This document shows positions 17,439-26,449 of a stretch of DNA of 64,000 nucleotides, one piece after another; position 1 is the stretch's first letter; each line of letters begins with the position of its first letter. A program made the position numbers and the translations under genes. Below the pieces are notes generated by a model. It searched no databases, had not been told where the DNA came from, and worked only from the letters and a program-made list of their open reading frames with translations. Where the stretch lies: the NCBI RefSeq assembly GCF_006542765.1, contig NZ_SKCD01000002.1, positions 62,001 to 126,000 of the forward strand, given 5' to 3'. The stretch is from Paenibacillus luteus (GTDB lineage Bacteria > Bacillota > Bacilli > Paenibacillales > Paenibacillaceae).

Positions 17439-19046
17439 TTATTTCGAGCTCATTTCCTTGTAAGCAGCCGTACGCTCATCCAATATCGCTTGACCGCCGC
17501 TTGCCATGTAATCTTTCATCATTGCCGCATACGTTGATTCGAATTGCTCCGTTTTCACCATCGTTGCCTTCACGATAAATTCTTGGAATTTATCAGCCAA
17601 ACCGTTGCCGTACTTTGCTTCAGCAGCGATAGGATGGTCAAAGCGCACCGGGGTAATCGGATCGGTATTCGAAATCTCAACCGATTTGCGCATATCCGCT
17701 TGGTACTCTGCAGGCGTTTGTGCGATATAAGCGTCCGTGTTCTTCTTGTCATCCCCTGCAAACTTGCCGTTAACGATGACGGCAAAGTCACCGAAGTTGT
17801 AGATTTTATCGATCGCTGCCTGCGCCGCATCCGGCTTTACGATTGGAACGCCGTCTACAAGCGTGAAGTTTTCACCTTCAACTCCGAATTGAATATCGAA
17901 TAGGTTTGTCCCGGATGCCATCCAGTCCAAGTATTTAATCGCTTCAACCGCATGCTTGCTCGATTTCGGAATCATGACATACAATCCGTTAGGCGCATAG
18001 GTTGGCTTGGCAAACTTGCCTTCTGAGTTCGCAAATGCGTCTAGCGGAGTCATGACTGCGCCAGCTACATTCGTTTGCAGGTTTTTGTACGTATTGTTTT
18101 GCGTAAAGTATAATTCACCCGCGTCTTCACTGTAGAAGCCGACACGGCCGCTCTGAACATCTTCCCATAGCTGCTTCTTGTCCTTGTCCAAGCCAAAGTC
18201 CTTGCTGATCAGACCTTCGTTGTACAATTTATTCATATATTGCAGTGCATTCTTAAAACCTGGCAGCAGCGCTGGAAAGTCATTCGATCCGAGTTGCTGA
18301 GTGAGGGTATAGCGTTGTTCCTGGGTCATAGGTTCAATAAACGACCACAAAAGCGACTCATATTGCGCAGAAGCAATCGTCATCCCAAAAGGAATGACCT
18401 TCCCGCCAGTGCTGCCTGGGTCCTTTTCTTTAAATGCTTTTAGCGTCTCATAAAGCTGCTCCGTATTTTGTGGAGCTGGCAAGCCTAGTTTATCAAGCCA
18501 GTCCTGACGAACATAAGAAGCATATTTGCCTAGTACCAAACGTCTGCCCGGCACAGCGAATTGCTCTCCGTTATAACTTCCGTATGCCAGCGTATCTTCT
18601 CCGAGAAACTTTTTCAGATTTGGCCCGTATTCATCAATGAGTTCAGTCAGCTCCGTTAACCCGCCTTGCTCCGCGTAACGATTAAAGGTGCCTGAATCAT
18701 AAGTGAAGACAATATCCGGCACTTCCGTCCCACTTGCCATTAGTACGTTAAGCTTCTGAATCTCTTCCGAACGAGGAACGGGGACAAATTGAACATCAAT
18801 ATTGCTTGGCTTGCCAAATCTCTCTTTCACGAGGTTAGTTAAGTAACTGTTAGTAATGGTATAACCTGCTGGCGTGTTGCCGCGATCGAACAGCTCTACC
18901 TTTAGGGAAGAAGGCTTAGTTGCTGCGTTCCCGCCTTCTGCATTTGGTGAAGCATTGTTAGAAGAACATGCCGTTACGAATACGGTAGAGATTAATGTGA
19001 CTGCGACCCCTAGACGTGCCATTTTTGCAAAGCGGTTTCTCTCCAT
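17439..19046 (-). CDS. Extracellular sugar-binding lipoprotein of an ABC importer (LplA/YtcQ type)
   Basis: A 535-residue substrate-binding lipoprotein. The signal peptide ends in the lipobox VTAC with Cys27 lipidated; a linker rich in N, S and G follows. The length over 500 residues and motifs such as VPDIVFTYDSGTFNRYAEQGG and DWMASGTNLFDIQFGVEGE are typical of LplA-like binding proteins for complex oligosaccharides. It opens the operon with two permeases and the unknown barrel protein. Upstream lie a palindrome and direct repeats that may be binding sites of the AraC-type regulator encoded just before it. Confidence 0.9.
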   Translation of the reverse strand: MERNRFAKMARLGVAVTLISTVFVTACSSNNASPNAEGGNAATKPSSLKVELFDRGNTPAGYTITNSYLTNLVKERFGKPSNIDVQFVPVPRSEEIQKLNVLMASGTEVPDIVFTYDSGTFNRYAEQGGLTELTELIDEYGPNLKKFLGEDTLAYGSYNGEQFAVPGRRLVLGKYASYVRQDWLDKLGLPAPQNTEQLYETLKAFKEKDPGSTGGKVIPFGMTIASAQYESLLWSFIEPMTQEQRYTLTQQLGSNDFPALLPGFKNALQYMNKLYNEGLISKDFGLDKDKKQLWEDVQSGRVGFYSEDAGELYFTQNNTYKNLQTNVAGAVMTPLDAFANSEGKFAKPTYAPNGLYVMIPKSSKHAVEAIKYLDWMASGTNLFDIQFGVEGENFTLVDGVPIVKPDAAQAAIDKIYNFGDFAVIVNGKFAGDDKKNTDAYIAQTPAEYQADMRKSVEISNTDPITPVRFDHPIAAEAKYGNGLADKFQEFIVKATMVKTEQFESTYAAMMKDYMASGGQAILDERTAAYKEMSSK

Positions 19047-19135
19047 TACCCTTCACCCAAACCCTTCTCTATGTGCGTATTTTTTATCGTCAGCGCCTTG
19101 ATGTCACTTATTATTACATGAATGTCGAAAATGTG

Positions 19136-19162
19136 ACAATAAACTAGTTTCGTACAATAAAC
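19136..19162. repeat. Direct repeat upstream of the binding-protein gene
   Basis: ACAATAAAC occurs at 19136-19144 and again at 19154-19162, 18 bases apart. Tandem half-sites are usual for AraC-type activators, and the regulator gene lies just upstream. Candidate only. Confidence 0.45.
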
Positions 19163-19181
19163 TCCGTGATTTAACGTAATA

Positions 19182-19194
19182 TTATGTAACATAA
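19182..19194. promoter_or_regulatory. Perfect 13-base palindrome upstream of the sugar ABC operon
   Basis: TTATGT-A-ACATAA lies 136 bases upstream of the lipoprotein start, between the regulator's terminator and the direct repeats. Possibly an operator for the same locus. Confidence 0.45.
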
Positions 19195-19242
19195 CAAACT
19201 TTTTTCGTATAAGTAAACGATTTTCACACTTGTTTTACATGG

Positions 19243-19289
19243 AAAAAACGCCCTTTACCTTACTAGAAGCAGTAAGATAACGAGCGTTT
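19243..19289 (-). terminator. Terminator of the membrane AraC regulator gene
   Basis: On the minus strand AAACGC pairs with GCGTTT and CTTACT with AGTAAG, followed by a T-run, 17 bases after the regulator stop. It separates regulator and transporter transcripts. Confidence 0.8.
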
Positions 19290-19305
19290 ATGATGGGTAT
19301 TGCTG

Positions 19306-21528
19306 TTACTGTTCAGGCTTCATCTTGAGCTTGCGGTAATCGCCTGGCGTAACGCCTACGATTCTTTTAAAAACTCGGCCGAACGTGATTGAGTTGGCAT
19401 ATCCAACTTTTAATGCGATATCTTGAATGTTCTCACTCGTGCCTGCAAGCAAAAATTCTGCCCTTTGCATTCTGAGCTGCATGAGAAAATCAACAAACTT
19501 CATATCGAATTCTTCCTTGAACAGATAACTGGCATACTTGCCGGAGATTTGAAACCGATCACTCAAGTGCTTAAGAGACAAATCCGGATTCGCAAAGTTC
19601 TCTTCAATATACACTTTCATTTCACTGATCATGGCTTTGTAGCTTTTGGTCTCATTGACGGATACATAGATACGATACAGCTCCGTTAGCCAATGCAACA
19701 AGACGAGCTGCACGTGATGCAGCGTCGATGCCTCTTCTAATTCTGCATAAAAAACCCGAAGGCTTGAGGCATCAAAGGTTTTGCGCAAACGGTCCGACAT
19801 ATCGCCAATTTCTCGATCCAGCATTTGCATGAGCGCATGAAGCAGCATCCGGATCTGCTCATCCTTAATGGAATCATTGCGAAACGTTTCAAACAAGCCG
19901 TCCAGCTTAGCGCGCCAGCCCTCGTCCGCAATTCGAAAATCTCTTACGATATCACTAAACGTTTGTAAATACTTATACGATTGAAGAGCTGACTTGTCAG
20001 GCAGCTCCTCACTCATCACAACCATATCCTGTCCCAAAGACAGCTTATGTTGAAGAGCGGTATCCGCAGCGTGGCAGGAAGCCGGCACTTGTTCCCAACT
20101 GTCGACAATCGTTCCAACACCAATGGCCAGAGAAAGTCCCAGATTATCGCTGACCCATCTTAATCCATTGTCCGCCAATGTCTTGAGTGTTTCTTTGCCT
20201 ACTGCGGAGGTTTGCTCCCAGCCGATTAATACGCCCATGCGGCTGCCGCTGATCCACTCCGACCATCCATACATCCGCTCCTCCTCCATAAATTCCTGGA
20301 ACAAATTCATGAGGGTGAATTTCAGCATATTTTGATCGTTTGCCGCGTAATTTTTGCGAAACTCGCCATATTGATTAATTTCCACTGCGATAAAGACAAG
20401 TTTGTCTGGTTCCATAGGCAAAGGCTGGAATTGATGCAGCCTCTCCGCTATCGCTTCTATCCGCTCCCCTTCTATAATATCCAGAAAGAGCTGACGCCGA
20501 TGCACGAGCAAATTTTCATGATGCCGCTGCTCATAATGCATCGTTTGCTCAATTAAACTCTCGAGAGCATGATCAATAACGACTAGCTCGCTGTTCTCTA
20601 ACAGCTGGCCACCCTGAAGCTGCAGCGCTTGAATCCGGTTCATCATCACTTGAATCGGTCGATAGTTTTTGCGAGTAATGTAGAAAATATAGACCATGCC
20701 CAAAATAACGGTCAAAACGCCAATGGCGATCCATATGTAGGATACAACAGATACCCAAGCGAATAGTTGTCCAGCGCGAATGCCGCTTTGAAACGTCCAG
20801 CCAGTATTTTCCGAGCGTATGCTTGTGAGCACCTCACCCCTCGATTCCGCTTCGCCATGAGCAGCATATAAGAGCTCGCCCTCATCATTTATAATGCGCA
20901 TAAAGGAGATTTGGCTATTCGTCATATCGTCAATCATTCGCTCAATGCCATACATATTAATATTGATGACTACCATGCCTTCAGCGCCAAAAGGAATCGG
21001 AAGCTGCTTGTAAAGGCTAATGACCTTGCTTGTACGGTCGGTTATTTTTTGCGGATAGTCGCGGGGCGCACTCCAGCTCGAAGATTTCTTGTCGAGCAGC
21101 GCCTGCTCCAGAAACCTGCGGTCAACAAAGGCATCAAGCGTCTTCAGCCCATTCAAAGTCAACACCGTCTGGTCAGAGCTGCGATATAAATAAATCGAGT
21201 CGATTAGCTGATTGCGGTAAAGCATCCCGTTCATTTGCCTGACCGTGTCATAGATGCGAGTACTGTCCTCCTCCTGCTTAAAACTGCCTAAAAAATCATT
21301 ATAAACAGGATTGGTCTCCATTTCCTGAAGCATAGACAGCTCTATCTCGCCTAATGAGCGCTGAATCGTATCCACAATATACCCGGTCGATATTTCATTG
21401 GCCTTATTCGTTTCGCTGCGCGATAGCTCGCCAACGATAAGAAAGGATAAGAAAATTAAAATGGAGACCGTTAATAAAAATATGGGGAAATAAGAAAACA
21501 TCATTCTGCTGGACCAATTTCTTCTCAT
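19306..21528 (-). CDS. Membrane-bound AraC-family regulator (YesS/YtdP type)
   Basis: A one-protein sensor-regulator of about 740 residues. A membrane helix (about 10-35), an extracellular Cache-like region and a second helix (SYIWIAIGVLTVILGMVYIF, about 265-285) precede a cytoplasmic middle region and a C-terminal AraC DNA-binding domain whose second helix-turn-helix reads IQDIALKVGYANSITFGRVF and ends in VTPGDYRKL. It has no kinase or receiver domain, so the sensor probably signals directly to the DNA-binding domain. The start at 21528 (MRRNWS) has GGGGGAT four to five bases upstream; a GTG at 21540 is less likely. It probably activates the adjacent sugar ABC operon. Confidence 0.88.
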   Translation of the reverse strand: MRRNWSSRMMFSYFPIFLLTVSILIFLSFLIVGELSRSETNKANEISTGYIVDTIQRSLGEIELSMLQEMETNPVYNDFLGSFKQEEDSTRIYDTVRQMNGMLYRNQLIDSIYLYRSSDQTVLTLNGLKTLDAFVDRRFLEQALLDKKSSSWSAPRDYPQKITDRTSKVISLYKQLPIPFGAEGMVVININMYGIERMIDDMTNSQISFMRIINDEGELLYAAHGEAESRGEVLTSIRSENTGWTFQSGIRAGQLFAWVSVVSYIWIAIGVLTVILGMVYIFYITRKNYRPIQVMMNRIQALQLQGGQLLENSELVVIDHALESLIEQTMHYEQRHHENLLVHRRQLFLDIIEGERIEAIAERLHQFQPLPMEPDKLVFIAVEINQYGEFRKNYAANDQNMLKFTLMNLFQEFMEEERMYGWSEWISGSRMGVLIGWEQTSAVGKETLKTLADNGLRWVSDNLGLSLAIGVGTIVDSWEQVPASCHAADTALQHKLSLGQDMVVMSEELPDKSALQSYKYLQTFSDIVRDFRIADEGWRAKLDGLFETFRNDSIKDEQIRMLLHALMQMLDREIGDMSDRLRKTFDASSLRVFYAELEEASTLHHVQLVLLHWLTELYRIYVSVNETKSYKAMISEMKVYIEENFANPDLSLKHLSDRFQISGKYASYLFKEEFDMKFVDFLMQLRMQRAEFLLAGTSENIQDIALKVGYANSITFGRVFKRIVGVTPGDYRKLKMKPEQ

Positions 21529-21603
21529 CTTATCCCCCACCTGTCGTTTCTCGGATGCTGAGAACCGTCGCCGCGCATGTCCTTGCCCTGTTAAAGGAAG
21601 CTA

Positions 21604-22797
21604 CTAGGCTGATAATGCTGTTCTCTTGTTCACCCAATATAGCATGACAACACCGATTAACGCACTAAGCGTGCATGCCATATACATCATTTCCGGCCCG
21701 CCTGCATGATAGAGGTAACCATTAAGCAGATTTCCGACGATGCCCCCCAAGCCTACAAATACCATATTGAAAAGACTCTGGCCCGTTGCCTGCATCTGCT
21801 TGCCCGAAGCGACTGCGACATACTCCACGGCCGCCACATAAAATAAACCAAAGGACAAACCGTGCAGCGCTTGAATTCCGATCATGACCGAAGGAATCGG
21901 ATACAGCCACTGGATCGCCCAGCGCAGCGCGTAGGCGAAAGCTGCCAGCACTAATGTCTTCTCGCGTCCGATTTTGCCCACGACCTTGGCCGCAAGCAGC
22001 ATAGACGGAACGTTCGTCATGGACGCCAGCAGCAGCGCGACGCCAACTAAAGAATAGCTCCCTCCCGCCTCCTGAAAGGACAGAACGAAAAACGAGTTAT
22101 AAGCGGTCAAGGTCTGGTTAACAAAAAAACAAGCCACGAGGAAAATGACAAAATCACGGTTGCTTAGCAGTTTTTTGAAACCTTCACTTAGTGAAACAGC
22201 CGATTTATACGAATCATTCTGGTTGGATAAGGACAATACCGTGATTGCCCCTGCCGCACTAAATAGGAAAAATGGCATCCATAGCTGTGTAATGGCAAAA
22301 TGAGATAAATAAAGTCCGCCCGCGTATCCGCCAAGCGCTGTTCCTAAACTGCCCAAGCTGCGAATCGTCCCGTAGGAGGTACGGGCATGGCGTGCGGCCG
22401 AGACCGCATAAGAATCGGCGATCGGGCTTTGTGTCACCTGAAAAATAATCGAAATCGTGTAGACAAGTACCATGATCGCAAATAGTTTGACACTGTAGAA
22501 GTAGGCCAAAATGGACGGAACAGCTATGCTGAGCACCAGCACCAGCTTCGTCTGGCGAAAGCGGTCTACCATGAGTCCCCACAAAGGCTGTACTAAGATA
22601 GACAACAGCGTGCCTACCGCCATCATGATACCAACGCTGCTCGAAGACATCCCTTGATGTACAAATAGTGTTGTCAAATAGGGATTAAACATGCCTCCAG
22701 CCAATCCCGTAAATAAATACAATATGCGGAGCTTGTACAATACAGCTCTCGCCTCTCCTGTTATAGCCGACGAATCCAATGCCGTTGCCTTTTCCAT
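21604..22797 (-). CDS. MFS transporter (MFS_1-like, probable sugar permease)
   Basis: A 397-residue, 12-helix transporter with the loop 2-3 motif GLMVDRFRQTK and the early segment LFTGLAGGMFNPYLTTLF, both of the nucleoside/phenylpropionate-like MFS group. AAGGAAG lies about nine bases before the ATG. It follows the ROK regulator gene by 60 bases on the same strand and precedes the membrane AraC regulator, so it probably takes up a sugar sensed by the ROK protein. The substrate is not readable from sequence. Confidence 0.85.
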   Translation of the reverse strand: MEKATALDSSAITGEARAVLYKLRILYLFTGLAGGMFNPYLTTLFVHQGMSSSSVGIMMAVGTLLSILVQPLWGLMVDRFRQTKLVLVLSIAVPSILAYFYSVKLFAIMVLVYTISIIFQVTQSPIADSYAVSAARHARTSYGTIRSLGSLGTALGGYAGGLYLSHFAITQLWMPFFLFSAAGAITVLSLSNQNDSYKSAVSLSEGFKKLLSNRDFVIFLVACFFVNQTLTAYNSFFVLSFQEAGGSYSLVGVALLLASMTNVPSMLLAAKVVGKIGREKTLVLAAFAYALRWAIQWLYPIPSVMIGIQALHGLSFGLFYVAAVEYVAVASGKQMQATGQSLFNMVFVGLGGIVGNLLNGYLYHAGGPEMMYMACTLSALIGVVMLYWVNKRTALSA

Positions 22798-22856
22798 GAA
22801 GTTAATCTTCCTTTGCTGAGTATTGGCTTTGACCCCCGTCGAGCTTTCTCTATAGG

Positions 22857-24032
22857 TTATAGGTTTGCAAGTTCGTTTCTGATTTGTTCGTAAGCATGGC
22901 GGGCAGCCAGATTCACAGCTCCGAGGACAACTGCTGTCTCTCCCAAAATAGAGCCCGTTAGCAGTGGTCGAATGGGAAAGCGGAGATCTGCATGCTTGTC
23001 TAATACCGGTATTAATACGTCTGCATGGCTTCCAATCTCACCGCCGAGCACAATGAGCTCCGGGGCTATCATTACGCTTAAATTATGAATAACAGCCGCC
23101 AGCAGCTCCCCGTACGCTTCTATAATTGAAATGGCCAGTTCATCCCCCATACGTGTCGCTTCAAAAAGAATAGCAGGCGTCATCTCCAAGTATTCCCGAA
23201 GCAAAGATGGTTGGCTGCTGTCTGCCAGACTTTTATACGCTATCCGCTGCAGGCCCTCTGAGGAAAGCAGTTCCTCTACACTACCCTCTCGGCCAAGCCG
23301 CATATGACCGATTTCTCCAGCAACCCCTCCAAGCCCCCGTACCAGCCTACCATCGACAACTAGACCAGCTCCGACACCCGTACCAACAGATAAATATACG
23401 AATAACGGGTTCTCCTTAGCTGCTCCGCTGCTTTGCTCCGCCATCGTCGCTAAATTCACGTCATTTTCAACAAGTACCCGCGTCGCAAACTGCTTCTCTA
23501 GGGATTCCCGAGTAAAGCTATGTTCATATTTTTTCAGCTCGTTAAGCATAAGCGAAGCCTGTCCCGTCTCCGGAACGACAACGGAGGGCATTGCGACCGC
23601 TATATAGGGAACCATCCCCCCATGCGCGCCGTGTCTGCCAAGCAGCCTAATCATGACCTCTTGCAGCTTGGGCATAAAAATATGAGGCTCATCCCCCTGC
23701 GTTTCAAGCTCTTCGTAATCAAGCAGCGAGCTATCCGGCCGCGATAAGGCGATCCGTGCCCGCTTCGCGCCAACATCGATTCCACAAACGCAATAGGCGG
23801 AGTGGTTAAATTCCAACAGAGTTGCTTTTCTTCCCTGGGCATTTTCCCCTCTGCCCACCTCGCGTACCAGACCTTTATCCATCAGCCTCTGAACGGATGA
23901 GGAAACGGTTGGTTTGCTTAGTTCCGCTAATCGGCTTACTTCCGCACGCGAAATTCTGCCTTGCCGGAAGATGAAGTCCAATATCAATTGCTCGTTTAAG
24001 CCGCGTATATAGTTAGAATCTCCTTTTTGCAT
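22857..24032 (-). CDS. ROK-family transcriptional regulator (NagC/XylR type) without the zinc motif
   Basis: A 391-residue ROK repressor. The N-terminal winged helix (about residues 15-75) includes EVSRLAELSKPTVSSSVQRL. The ROK domain has the phosphate loop CGIDVGAKRARIAL, the sugar-contact aspartate in LVENDVNLA and the glycine-rich VYLSVGTGVGAGLVV. After GEIGHMRLG the usual CxCGxxGCxE zinc cluster is missing; the region reads REGSVEELLSSEGL with no cysteine. This may alter its fold or response. It probably represses itself and the MFS gene via a palindrome upstream (24070-24082). Confidence 0.88.
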   Translation of the reverse strand: MQKGDSNYIRGLNEQLILDFIFRQGRISRAEVSRLAELSKPTVSSSVQRLMDKGLVREVGRGENAQGRKATLLEFNHSAYCVCGIDVGAKRARIALSRPDSSLLDYEELETQGDEPHIFMPKLQEVMIRLLGRHGAHGGMVPYIAVAMPSVVVPETGQASLMLNELKKYEHSFTRESLEKQFATRVLVENDVNLATMAEQSSGAAKENPLFVYLSVGTGVGAGLVVDGRLVRGLGGVAGEIGHMRLGREGSVEELLSSEGLQRIAYKSLADSSQPSLLREYLEMTPAILFEATRMGDELAISIIEAYGELLAAVIHNLSVMIAPELIVLGGEIGSHADVLIPVLDKHADLRFPIRPLLTGSILGETAVVLGAVNLAARHAYEQIRNELANL

Positions 24033-24069
24033 GAAAAAGCGTTACCTCTCTTTCAAGTTAGTTAGTAAG

Positions 24070-24082
24070 TTAGTTTAACTAA
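24070..24082. promoter_or_regulatory. Probable ROK operator
   Basis: TTAGTT-T-AACTAA is a perfect 13-base palindrome 38 bases upstream of the ROK gene, preceded by further AGTTAGT repeats. Known Bacillus XylR operators contain TTAGTTT/AAACTAA half-sites, so autoregulation is likely. Confidence 0.6.
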
Positions 24083-24143
24083 TTATATAAATGATTATAA
24101 TCAACCCTGTTAATTCTCGTCAATTGCAAATATGAGGCCAAAA

Positions 24144-24176
24144 CAAAAGACCCTCCTATTTGCATAGAAGGGTCTT
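24144..24176 (-). terminator. Terminator of hemD
   Basis: On the minus strand AGACCCT pairs with AGGGTCT around a 14-base loop, followed by TTTTGTTTTGG. Confidence 0.75.
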
Positions 24177-24244
24177 CATTGTTGCATTTAAATGCTAACG
24201 GCTGCCTCAAAGTGCGCAGCTTCTTACCGACCTAATTGATTTGC

Positions 24245-25075
24245 TTAAACTTGCCGTTGACTAGCCTGCTCATAGTAGCGGCCGATCTCGATAATCAAAG
24301 CGCCCATTCTCTCCAATTCCGGCACAACCATTTGTTTGACGCCATATTGCCGCAGCGCTTCCGCCGTCACTTTGCCGACTGCTGCTGCGAGAACCGAACC
24401 GTCAAATGCTTGAAGAAGCAGCTCTTCGCACTTCGTTTCCTTCGCATATCGGAACAAATAATGCACTTGCACGGCTGTTGTAAAACAAACCGCATCCACT
24501 GCGCCTTCGGCAAGCTCCGTAAGCAGCTTTTCTACCGTATCCGATTCTGGCGGCACATGCCGGTAAGGCAGAACGGCTTCGACTTGAGAAGCTCCCTTTG
24601 CTCTCAAGAAGTCTACCAGTTCCGGCGCCGACTCACCGTGCAGTTGGATCCAAATGCGCTGGCCGCTAAAATCAAAAGCATTCAAGTTGTCTATCAATCC
24701 CTGCATGGTACCATCATCATCGCTGACAACTGCTTTCAAGCCGTTTCTCTTTAGGAACGCTGAGGTTTTGTATCCTCTCGTAGCGATTTTGGCTTCCGCC
24801 AACCGCATCCGTACAGCTTCCCCGACGCCCAGCTTATCGGCCGCTGCAACGAGACTGTCCGATCCCATGCCCGTCGTCAAGATGACCCAATGCGCGCCCT
24901 GCTCCGCAAAACTGTGAAGCGGCTCGGCGAGCAGCTCCTCTTCGAACATCGTTAAACCTTGAAGTGAGCGAATGATCGGCGTCCCTCCTTGTTTCTCCAC
25001 AATCAGGCACATCTCGTCCGTTTTGCGGGAACCAGCGATAACAATCCGTTTATTTTCCAAAGCATCTATCCCCAT
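24245..25075 (-). CDS. hemD: Uroporphyrinogen-III synthase
   Basis: A 276-residue cytosolic enzyme that closes and inverts ring D of hydroxymethylbilane to form uroporphyrinogen III in haem and corrinoid synthesis. Both lobes are present: N-terminal RIVIAGSRKTDEM ... HWVILTTGMGSDSL and C-terminal VDAVCFTTAVQVHYLFRYA ... VAAVGKVTAEALRQYGV (motifs quoted in part). GGAAG lies four bases before the ATG. It stands alone, away from other haem genes. A second gene copy, only the N-terminal half, occurs at 40389-40754. Confidence 0.9.
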   Translation of the reverse strand: MGIDALENKRIVIAGSRKTDEMCLIVEKQGGTPIIRSLQGLTMFEEELLAEPLHSFAEQGAHWVILTTGMGSDSLVAAADKLGVGEAVRMRLAEAKIATRGYKTSAFLKRNGLKAVVSDDDGTMQGLIDNLNAFDFSGQRIWIQLHGESAPELVDFLRAKGASQVEAVLPYRHVPPESDTVEKLLTELAEGAVDAVCFTTAVQVHYLFRYAKETKCEELLLQAFDGSVLAAAVGKVTAEALRQYGVKQMVVPELERMGALIIEIGRYYEQASQRQV

Positions 25076-25170
25076 AGTCTTCCAGCCACCGTACTTTCGG
25101 TAAATTTGTCTTAGTCGACGTCATTATACCAAATGCTGCCGGATTCTGCATCCCAAATGGAAGCTTAGTG

Positions 25171-26250
25171 TCAGGCATTTTCCCATTGCTGCTTGAAAAA
25201 CAGCTCGTACACGCGTCGATATACGATTTTTAATATCATATAAATCGGAATAATGAGCAGTATGCCTAGTATGCCTGCAATATCGCCACCAACGAGTACC
25301 AGAATAATCGTCGTCAGCGGATGAATATCCAGCTGTTTGCCAAAGACATAAGGCGCGATCAAATTATCCTGTATTTGCTGTGCGATCGTAATGATCACCA
25401 CGGACCAGATCGCGGTAGACGGCGACTCAATAAAACCAATAATGACAATGGGGACGGAGGATAAAAACGATCCGATAAATGGGATAAAGTTAAGAATGAT
25501 CGCTACAACCGTCAACAAAAGGGCATAGGGTAAATCAATGATTAGAAACCCAACGTACATTAATACGCCGAGTGCAACATTAACAATAACCCGTCCGACG
25601 ATAAAGCTGCTGAGCATATGGTCAATATCAGCTAGAGCCGCGTTAGCATCCACTCGGAAGCGCTTCGGAATGAAGCTGACGACCTGCTCGCCAAATTTCC
25701 CGCCTTCCTTCAGCATATAAAACAGCAGAATCGGAAACGTAATCAACACTATCGCGAAATTGGAGAAAAAAACGAACAGTCCCGACAAATATTCGGTCAG
25801 TACGGTAAAGCCTTTATTTAAATACTCCGTCAGCTTGGAAAGCGGATTGGAATCCTGCGGCAAGAAGGACGATAAAAAGCCGTTATGCTCTAGCTCTTCC
25901 ACCTGCTTGCTGAGCGCCGTGAATAGCGTGGGGGCGTTCTCGACTAAATTGATTAATTGCGTCCGCAAAGACGGCCATACCCAAAGGCAGAAACCGACCA
26001 TGATAAGGGCAAACACCAAATAAATAAGCAAAATGGACAACGTACGGTTCACCTTGCGGCGCTCCATGACGTTCACGAGCGGACGCAAAAGATAATAAAA
26101 GAACCCCGAGAGCATCAGCGGAACAATAATCATGCTGAATAACGATAAAATCGGCTTAAAAATAAAATTAACCCGCGAGCCCAAATAAATAATGACAAGC
26201 ACCAAAATAATCGAAATGCACCATCGGATAAAACGATTATGCTTGGCCAT
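25171..26250 (-). CDS. AI-2E family transporter (UPF0118/PerM type)
   Basis: A 359-residue membrane protein with about eight helices. Two N-terminal helix pairs precede a soluble segment (about 90-140), then a second helical block with LDIHPLTTIILVLVGGDIAG near residue 315, the characteristic C-terminal family motif. AGAAGGTGA lies before the ATG. Despite the family name, tested members include sodium/proton antiporters, so quorum-signal export should not be assumed. It lies 96 bases upstream of hemD on the same strand, perhaps co-transcribed. Confidence 0.9.
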   Translation of the reverse strand: MAKHNRFIRWCISIILVLVIIYLGSRVNFIFKPILSLFSMIIVPLMLSGFFYYLLRPLVNVMERRKVNRTLSILLIYLVFALIMVGFCLWVWPSLRTQLINLVENAPTLFTALSKQVEELEHNGFLSSFLPQDSNPLSKLTEYLNKGFTVLTEYLSGLFVFFSNFAIVLITFPILLFYMLKEGGKFGEQVVSFIPKRFRVDANAALADIDHMLSSFIVGRVIVNVALGVLMYVGFLIIDLPYALLLTVVAIILNFIPFIGSFLSSVPIVIIGFIESPSTAIWSVVIITIAQQIQDNLIAPYVFGKQLDIHPLTTIILVLVGGDIAGILGILLIIPIYMILKIVYRRVYELFFKQQWENA

Positions 26251-26383
26251 GCGATCACCTTCTTCTCTTTTTAGATGAATATTTAGCCAAGCTGCACAGC
26301 CCTGAAGCTGCAGCAGTCGGTCATCCCCTCAAATCGGTTATGTACCTTATACCCGCTGTCTCATCAGGTGAATCTACCAATAC

Positions 26384-26426
26384 AAAAAAAACCGAAGCAA
26401 GAGAGCTGTTCCGCCCCCGCTTCAGT
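26384..26426 (-). terminator. Terminator of the siderophore uptake operon
   Basis: On the minus strand ACTGAAGC pairs with GCTTCGGT (one G-T pair), followed by a run of T, 24 bases after the binding-protein stop. Confidence 0.75.
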
Positions 26427-26449
26427 CTTTCCTCATTTATTCTTGCGCT

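Noticed and set aside
24236-24754. 172-codon open frame on the plus strand
   Set aside because: Antisense to hemD, which has clear family motifs.
25171-26250. Quorum-sensing (AI-2) export system
   Set aside because: Only the family name suggests it; no luxS or lsr-type gene is nearby and family members have other tested roles.
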